NCBI GenBank assembly: GCA_964637235.1
Contig: CAZWVR010000084.1
Coordinates: 1 to 10,330, forward strand
Reading direction: 5' to 3'
Origin: CAZWVR01 sp964637235
GTDB taxonomy: Bacteria; Bacteroidota; Bacteroidia; Bacteroidales; S143-33
Length of the DNA: 10,330 nucleotides
Shown here: positions 6,533 through 10,330 of the stretch, piece by piece
How the letters are laid out: each line of letters begins with the position of its first letter
How positions within the stretch are numbered: the stretch's first letter is position 1
Notes under the pieces: generated by a model
Databases searched by the model: none
What the model was told of the DNA's origin: nothing
The model's input: only the letters and a program-made list of their open reading frames with translations
Program-made: the position numbers and the translations under genes

Positions 6533-6973
6533 TTATTTCCATCTTTTCCCATGACGATGCCCTCCCCCAACATAAGCAAAATTTATCAATCTATCAGATC
6601 CACAAGAAGGACAATTATCTATTTTTTCATCAAAAGGTACTCTATAAAGTCGCCCACAACTAAGACATTTAATAATATTTGCCCTAAACTCTATATTACC
6701 ACCACTGATAACTAATTTTTTACCTTGTACTAACATCTCTGCAACTTTTTTCCGAGCACTTTCTATCAAACGTGTGAATGTTGGACGGGATATCTCCATC
6801 TCATCAGCTGCTTCCTCTTGTGAATAACCTAAATAATCAGCTAAACGCAAAGCTTCATACTCGTCTATTGTCATTACTATTTTTTCTAACATCCTACCGC
6901 CAACTCCCATTGGTTTAAACTCATTAAACATCGGCGGATAATGTATTTTTCTACTTTTCTGTGGTCTAGGCAT
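6533..6973 (-). CDS. DUF134-family helix-turn-helix protein with C-terminal zinc ribbon
   Basis: A 146-residue DUF134 protein. It opens MPRPQKSRKI and carries the family core FKPMGVGGRMLEKIV, then TIDEYEALRLADYLGYSQEE, then ISRPTFTRLIESARKKVAEM, a helix-turn-helix resembling sigma-70 region 4 (about 36-80). After GKKLVISGG comes a four-cysteine zinc ribbon: CLSC at 103-106 and CPSC at 121-124, followed by a GGGHRHGKRWK tail. It is probably a DNA-binding regulator with a metal site; target genes are unknown. Many family members start with Cys-containing CRRV; here the equivalent is SRKI. The ATG at 6973 is preferred over an in-frame TTG at 6979 because MPRP is the family start. It has its own -7 element at 6993-7000 and is probably cotranscribed with the DUF5320 gene. 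Confidence 0.88.
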   Translation of the reverse strand: MPRPQKSRKIHYPPMFNEFKPMGVGGRMLEKIVMTIDEYEALRLADYLGYSQEEAADEMEISRPTFTRLIESARKKVAEMLVQGKKLVISGGNIEFRANIIKCLSCGRLYRVPFDEKIDNCPSCGSDRLINFAYVGGGHRHGKRWK

Positions 6974-6992
6974 CTGCAAATTGTTTTCAAGA

Positions 6993-7000
6993 CAAAAATA
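6993..7000 (-). promoter_or_regulatory. -7 promoter element for the DUF134-DUF5320 unit
   Basis: On the minus strand this reads TATTTTTG, matching TAnnTTTG. A CTTG at 7024-7021, 20 bases upstream, fits a -33 TTG. Transcription would begin near 6987, giving a leader of about 15 bases before the ATG at 6973. It separates this pair from the alkD-like gene upstream, and no clear terminator hairpin lies between them. Confidence 0.6.
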
Positions 7001-7030
7001 ATGAACATAAGTTTAAAATGCAAGACTTTT

Positions 7031-7702
7031 TTAATTTTTTAACAATTTTTTCCTCTTAATATACTCCAATGCTGAACGACGTATAAAGCCATCAAAACCT
7101 TGTTGATCTATAAATTTTATTACTGAAAACATATCTACTTTTGAGTATTCCCTTAATGCCCAACCTATTGCACTTTTTATAAAAAATTCCTTAGAATCCT
7201 TAACTCTTAATATCAAAGCTTTAAGTGTCTCAAAATCAGTTTCTTCTTTCCTTCGTATTTGGTAAATTATTGCACTTCGTTGCAGCCATATATCTGTTGA
7301 TTCTATCCACCTGAAAATTATATTTTCCTTATCCGAATTATGCAAAAAATATTTATTTACTATGGAAGTAGCAATAAAATCCACAGTATCCCACCATGAT
7401 TTATGAGTTATTATAAATTCCAAAACTTCTATATCATAATCATATTTTTTACTTTTGTTCAAAATATGCATACCAGAATACTGAATTTCTCGCCATCGGC
7501 AATGCCACATCTCCGTTAAAGCTTCAAGCCAATCATTCGGAAAACCATAACTTCGTATAAAATTGTTTATCAGTTTATTTCGTATTATCGCTGGTACTCC
7601 CAAAAATTCAAATTGATTACGCATATACTTTTTAGCTCCAAGAGCTCTTTTCTTATCAGAATATTTTTCTAATTCCTTCAAAAGTGGCGTAAAATAGGAC
7701 AT
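7031..7702 (-). CDS. AlkD-like DNA alkylation repair glycosylase
   Basis: A 223-residue all-helical HEAT-like repeat protein of the DNA_alkylation family, close to the usual 220-240 residues. Family markers are present in order: LGVPAIIRNKL (34-44), KSWWDTVDF (101-109), WLQRSAIIYQI (139-149) and FFIKSAIGWALREYSK (173-188). By alignment, Trp104, Asp108, Arg142 and Trp181 correspond to Bacillus cereus AlkD Trp109, Asp113, Arg148 and Trp187, which cradle the damaged base and backbone; spacing agrees to within one residue. It should therefore remove cationic N3- and N7-alkylated purines as a monofunctional glycosylase in base-excision repair. It follows the membrane-protein gene by 10 bases on the same strand, so the two are probably cotranscribed. 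No separate promoter motif is visible ahead of it. The substrate assignment is inference from conserved residues. Confidence 0.9.
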   Translation of the reverse strand: MSYFTPLLKELEKYSDKKRALGAKKYMRNQFEFLGVPAIIRNKLINNFIRSYGFPNDWLEALTEMWHCRWREIQYSGMHILNKSKKYDYDIEVLEFIITHKSWWDTVDFIATSIVNKYFLHNSDKENIIFRWIESTDIWLQRSAIIYQIRRKEETDFETLKALILRVKDSKEFFIKSAIGWALREYSKVDMFSVIKFIDQQGFDGFIRRSALEYIKRKKLLKN

Positions 7703-7712
7703 ATTTATCTAT

Positions 7713-8519
7713 TTAGCCTTGTACAACCTTACCTGACTTATAGTCTAATTGTGAACCGTATAAACTATGCGGTATTAAATAAATGACTAACATCAAAACA
7801 GAAGCAAAAATTACATATCCCCTACGCGGTTTATTATAATTGGCAAGGGCTGCTATGAGCCAACCTAAAAAAATTATCAAAGTTTTATTATCTGTCAAAT
7901 CCCAGCCAAAAGGCACTCCCGTCCAAAATGCCCCAAATGCATATTTCTGAACTATCGGACCCAAAATCAGCCCTCCTATAAATAGCAAGATAATAGTGAC
8001 AAAAGTCAGAGATCTATAACTATCAATTTTGAAAATAGCATAAATACCTGCAAGAGTAGAAAAAAACATCGCTAAAAACATAAACAAAATATGAGATAGC
8101 AAAATAGCTAACGGAACCTTCCCCTTAAAACGTATAATCACAGGCTTCTGAATATTAGAGTATATCTCTTTACCTGTATAATCAATGATGGTAATATAGT
8201 ATTCCAATTTCCCAGCAGGAGGCTGCTTAGGTAAATAAAAACATTGTAAACTATCCTCTAAGGAAACTAAAATCTCTTGCCAAGATTCATCAGAAGGATA
8301 TCGCTTATAAAAAACACGAACAGAATAATTTTTCGGTAAATTAAACTTTAATGGAGCATCACTTTCAGAAGTATGGCTACGAATAAATACTAAATGGTAA
8401 GTTTTTCCATCAATAAGTATTTTATCTTTACGAGGATATGTAGGTCCTGTAATTCTTTGATACATTGCAGATGATAAAGTAATAATAAAGGCAAGAAGTA
8501 TCAGCCAAACCTTTTTCAT
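7713..8519 (-). CDS. Unrecognised polytopic membrane protein with extracytoplasmic domain
   Basis: A 268-residue protein I cannot assign to a named family. It starts with a hydrophobic helix (4-19) that is a signal anchor or signal peptide, followed by TGPTYP and a soluble, beta-rich stretch (about 25-133) with alternating hydrophobic residues that could be an Ig-like domain outside the cytoplasm. Four membrane segments follow: about 136-163, 170-192, 212-229 and 233-250. Between the second and third is a striking loop, FGAFWTGVPFGWDLTDN (195-211), rich in aromatics and Gly, reminiscent of a cofactor- or substrate-facing motif; His143 and His251 lie near membrane edges. The short C-terminal tail is polar. 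It lies ahead of the alkD-like gene by 10 bases, likely in one transcript. A weak -7 candidate (minus-strand CATCTTTG, 8536-8529, one mismatch) lies just upstream. The ATG at 8519 gives a sensible MKK start. Confidence 0.85.
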   Translation of the reverse strand: MKKVWLILLAFIITLSSAMYQRITGPTYPRKDKILIDGKTYHLVFIRSHTSESDAPLKFNLPKNYSVRVFYKRYPSDESWQEILVSLEDSLQCFYLPKQPPAGKLEYYITIIDYTGKEIYSNIQKPVIIRFKGKVPLAILLSHILFMFLAMFFSTLAGIYAIFKIDSYRSLTFVTIILLFIGGLILGPIVQKYAFGAFWTGVPFGWDLTDNKTLIIFLGWLIAALANYNKPRRGYVIFASVLMLVIYLIPHSLYGSQLDYKSGKVVQG

Positions 8520-8550
8520 TTTTTAGGACAAAGATGAAATTTTTTTCTCA

Positions 8551-8595
8551 TAAAAAAAAGCTTAGCCTATAAAGATAGGCAAAAAACTCTTTTTA
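8551..8595. other. Terminator-like hairpin in a divergent spacer
   Basis: A perfect six-base stem (GCCTAT at 8565-8570, ATAGGC at 8575-8580) with an AAAG loop sits inside a longer imperfect fold in which the A-run ending AAAAAG at 8560 can pair with CTTTTT at 8589-8594. Read leftward, the core stem is followed after five bases by eight T, the layout of an intrinsic terminator; rightward there is T5 at 8590-8594. It stands between two divergent genes, where no transcript is expected to end, so it may be a leader attenuator for the membrane-protein unit or block antisense readthrough. Function is inference. Confidence 0.4.
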
Positions 8596-8639
8596 TAATC
8601 AGATACAAAGCAATTTTATTGTTTTTCTACCAAAAACAT

Positions 8640-8647
8640 TATTTTTG
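8640..8647 (+). promoter_or_regulatory. -7 promoter element for the lipoprotein-purE unit
   Basis: TATTTTTG matches TAnnTTTG; ATTG at 8618-8621, 18 bases upstream, is an acceptable -33. The element ends 11 bases before the ATG at 8659, so the mRNA leader would be only about 4-8 bases of mostly A. A near-palindrome (CAAAAA at 8631-8636 and TTTTTG at 8642-8647) gives a weak leftward counterpart, TGTTTTTG, with one mismatch to the consensus. Confidence 0.6.
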
Positions 8648-8658
8648 AACAAAAAAAA

Positions 8659-9765
8659 ATGAAACGATATTTGTTTATAGCTTTCCTTCTGTCAATTATT
8701 GCCTGTAATAATAGAAATATTGATTATCAATATTTTGTAGAAAAGGACAAAGGAGAATTTTTTGACGGAATCTTTAAAGACAATACTGCATACGTCGTAG
8801 GCGTACGATATCACGGTAAAAACAGCTGGGACGGCAATTTAATTATATATCAACCAGATAAAGACTCTGCCAAAAGTATATTCTTTGGCGACACTGCAAC
8901 TGAAATTTTTAGATCAGTAGAAAACTTCGGAAAAAATCTACTTATCACCGGAAGCTCTTATGATAGTACATTATTAAGAATTTGGATTTTGATTACTGAT
9001 AAAAACGGTAAAATACTCAAATCTCATAAATACTCCTTTCCCTCTCTTGACGCAGAGGGAATAAAAGCTATACTAATAGACAAAAATATTTACATTCTTT
9101 CCAGCGTATATACAAAAATAGTCCCTCCACAAATATTTCTAATAAAAACTGATACAAACGGAAACATTATTACATCTAAATATCTGAAAATAAATACAAA
9201 AACAGCTGCAAAAGATTTATGCCCATATAAAGATGGCTTTGTAATAACAGGTGTCACAAGCGATATAAATAATGACGATAACTTTTTTGTCGCCAGAATA
9301 AACAAAAACCTTGACACCCTCTGGGTTAAAACTATAAAACTAATGCTCAATGATAGAGGTCAAAAAATTACAACAGACGGAAAATACATATATATTGCTG
9401 GATACACACAATCAAAAGGTAGCGGTCTATCAGATGGATGGATATTAAAATTTGACCAAAACGGCAAACTTATAAAAGATATTACAATAGGAACTAAATA
9501 CGACGATTGGCTTACCGGTATATATCTGAAAAACAATAAATTAACTATCACCGGCATTACTATGAAAAAAAATTATCCACATTTTTTTATTGCAAAACTG
9601 GACACAAACCTGAATATTATAGAATCTTATGAGCTCAAAACTCCTAATAAGTTAATATTCGGGCTAAACGATACATATATAAATAACCAAGCTATAATTA
9701 GCTCCGGTTTCTACTTCAAAGAAGGAAGAAATAAACAAGGTTGGTTTTTTATAAAAAAATATTAA
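8659..9765 (+). CDS. Lipoprotein with seven ~50-residue repeats (probable beta-propeller)
   Basis: A 368-residue protein with a lipoprotein signal: MKRYLFIAFLLSIIAC, lipobox IIAC, lipidated Cys16. After it come seven blocks spaced by about 50 residues, each with a core strand followed by polar residues: YVVGVRY (45), LLITGSSYD (94), IYILSSVY (144), FVITGVTSD (194), IYIAGYTQS (244), LTITGITM (295) and AIISSGFYF (345). Between them recur D-x-N-G turns (TDKNGKIL 113, TDTNGNI 164, DQNGKLI 266, DTNLNII 315). This periodicity fits a seven-bladed beta-propeller held at the membrane. Such proteins bind ligands or partners; no catalytic motif is visible. Residues after the Cys (NNRNID) do not show the acidic Bacteroidota surface-export signal close to the cysteine, so location in the periplasm or at the surface is open. 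It has a near promoter and lies one base ahead of purE. Confidence 0.85.
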   Translation: MKRYLFIAFLLSIIACNNRNIDYQYFVEKDKGEFFDGIFKDNTAYVVGVRYHGKNSWDGNLIIYQPDKDSAKSIFFGDTATEIFRSVENFGKNLLITGSSYDSTLLRIWILITDKNGKILKSHKYSFPSLDAEGIKAILIDKNIYILSSVYTKIVPPQIFLIKTDTNGNIITSKYLKINTKTAAKDLCPYKDGFVITGVTSDINNDDNFFVARINKNLDTLWVKTIKLMLNDRGQKITTDGKYIYIAGYTQSKGSGLSDGWILKFDQNGKLIKDITIGTKYDDWLTGIYLKNNKLTITGITMKKNYPHFFIAKLDTNLNIIESYELKTPNKLIFGLNDTYINNQAIISSGFYFKEGRNKQGWFFIKKY

Positions 9766-9766
9766 A

Positions 9767-10273
9767 ATGAAACCATTAGTAAGCATTGTAATGGGTAGCA
9801 TCTCAGATTTACCTATTATGCAGAAAGCTGCCGAATTTTTAAATCAGCAACAAATACCTTTTCAAATAAAAATAATATCAGCACACAGAACACCAGAAAA
9901 AATCGTTGATTTTATTAAACATACAGAAACTATAAAAGTTATTATCGCAGGTGCAGGAGGTGCAGCACACCTCCCGGGAGTTATTGCTGCATATACACAT
10001 TTACCAGTTATCGGAGTACCTATTAAAGCAAGCATATCTATTGATGGCTGGGATTCTATCCTTTCTATATTACAAATGCCTCCAGGAGTACCTGTGGCAA
10101 CAGTGGGGCTTAACGCTGCAAAAAATGCCGCTATTCTTGCTATGCAAATACTCGCAACTTCCGATAATAATATAAAACAAAAACTGCTAAATTTTAAAAA
10201 TTCTCAAAAACAAAAAGTTGAGGAAGCTAATAAACAATTAGAGAACCTATATTTTGAATATAAAACAAAATAA
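9767..10273 (+). CDS. purE: N5-carboxyaminoimidazole ribonucleotide mutase, class I PurE
   Basis: A 168-residue PurE of normal length, converting N5-CAIR to CAIR in de novo purine synthesis in the cytoplasm. Visible family motifs: MGSISDLP at 9-16, SAHRTP at 38-43 with His40 matching the catalytic His45 of E. coli PurE, AGAGGAAHLPG at 61-71, GVP at 83-85, and MPPGVPV at 104-110. The SAHRTP form marks class I, which needs PurK to supply N5-CAIR; purK is not in this window. The C-terminal tail (about 135-168) is Lys/Asn-rich and variable. It begins one base after the stop of the lipoprotein gene, and no TAnnTTTG element is visible in the preceding 70 bases, so it likely depends on the lipoprotein promoter and perhaps on translational coupling. 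No hairpin follows; a leftward reading frame ends two bases downstream. Confidence 0.96.
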   Translation: MKPLVSIVMGSISDLPIMQKAAEFLNQQQIPFQIKIISAHRTPEKIVDFIKHTETIKVIIAGAGGAAHLPGVIAAYTHLPVIGVPIKASISIDGWDSILSILQMPPGVPVATVGLNAAKNAAILAMQILATSDNNIKQKLLNFKNSQKQKVEEANKQLENLYFEYKTK

Positions 10274-10275
10274 AT

Positions 10276-10330
10276 TTATTTTTCCCTTGCCACATCTTGC
10301 AATTTGTTCCAGAGGCGTTGCCATCCGATT
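10276..10330 (-). CDS. Possible 3' end of a leftward gene, cut by the window edge
   Basis: On the minus strand an open frame enters from the right edge and ends at TAA (10278-10276). The visible C-terminus is IGWQRLWNKLQDVAREK. Its Trp/Gln/Arg-rich composition and higher GC than the surrounding spacer look coding, and the convergent arrangement with purE is plausible, but 17 codons are too few to assign a family, and an open frame this short occurs often by chance. Confidence 0.4.
   Translation of the reverse strand, partial: IGWQRLWNKLQDVAREK

Noticed and set aside
6521..6715. A 64-codon plus-strand frame opposite the DUF134 gene.
   Set aside because: Antisense to the zinc-ribbon region, with low-complexity composition and no start signals.
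9951..10175. A second plus-strand frame inside purE.
   Set aside because: It is out of frame with conserved PurE motifs and shows no recognisable features.

Overview
The window looks like a chromosomal segment of a member of the Bacteroidota, probably an anaerobic or Bacteroidales-like lineage. The evidence is strongly AT-rich DNA, no Shine-Dalgarno sequences ahead of genes but A-rich leaders, several copies of the Bacteroidota -7 promoter element TAnnTTTG at sensible distances from starts, a DUF4293 protein (a family I know mainly from this phylum), and a lipoprotein with a short lipobox. The lineage is inference; no rRNA or other marker gene is present.

Layout from left to right. Bases 1-170 hold no convincing gene, only a promoter element for ychF (171-1271, +), a YchF/OLA1-type P-loop ATPase with an altered nucleotide-binding loop. 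The DNA translocase gene ftsK (1375-3804, +) follows with its own promoter and ends at a hairpin (3811-3843) shared with a convergent gene for a secreted nine-TPR protein (3852-4898, -). That TPR gene diverges from a two-gene unit, DUF4293 membrane protein and family-2 glycosyltransferase (4988-6195, +), which overlap by 4 bases. The divergent pair share a perfect 17-base palindrome that reads as a -7 promoter element on both strands. A second hairpin (6198-6234) separates the glycosyltransferase from a leftward pair: a DUF134 helix-turn-helix/zinc-ribbon protein and a DUF5320 Gly/Arg-rich small protein (6275-6973, -). Upstream of these, also leftward, lie an AlkD-like DNA glycosylase and an unrecognised polytopic membrane protein (7031-8519, -). 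After a 139-base divergent spacer containing a terminator-like hairpin come a seven-repeat propeller lipoprotein and purE (8659-10273, +), separated by one base. The last 55 bases may hold the 3' end of a leftward gene.

Most of the content is housekeeping: chromosome segregation (FtsK), purine synthesis (PurE), base-excision repair (AlkD-like), translation/stress ATPase (YchF) and envelope functions (TPR protein, DUF4293, glycosyltransferase, lipoprotein). There is no mobile element, CRISPR array, tRNA or rRNA that I can see. I do not see a clearly new multi-gene system. The items most worth a second look are the YchF variant lacking the redox cysteine, the palindromic two-way promoter, the orphan DUF134-DUF5320 pair, and the uncharacterised membrane protein placed ahead of the AlkD homologue.
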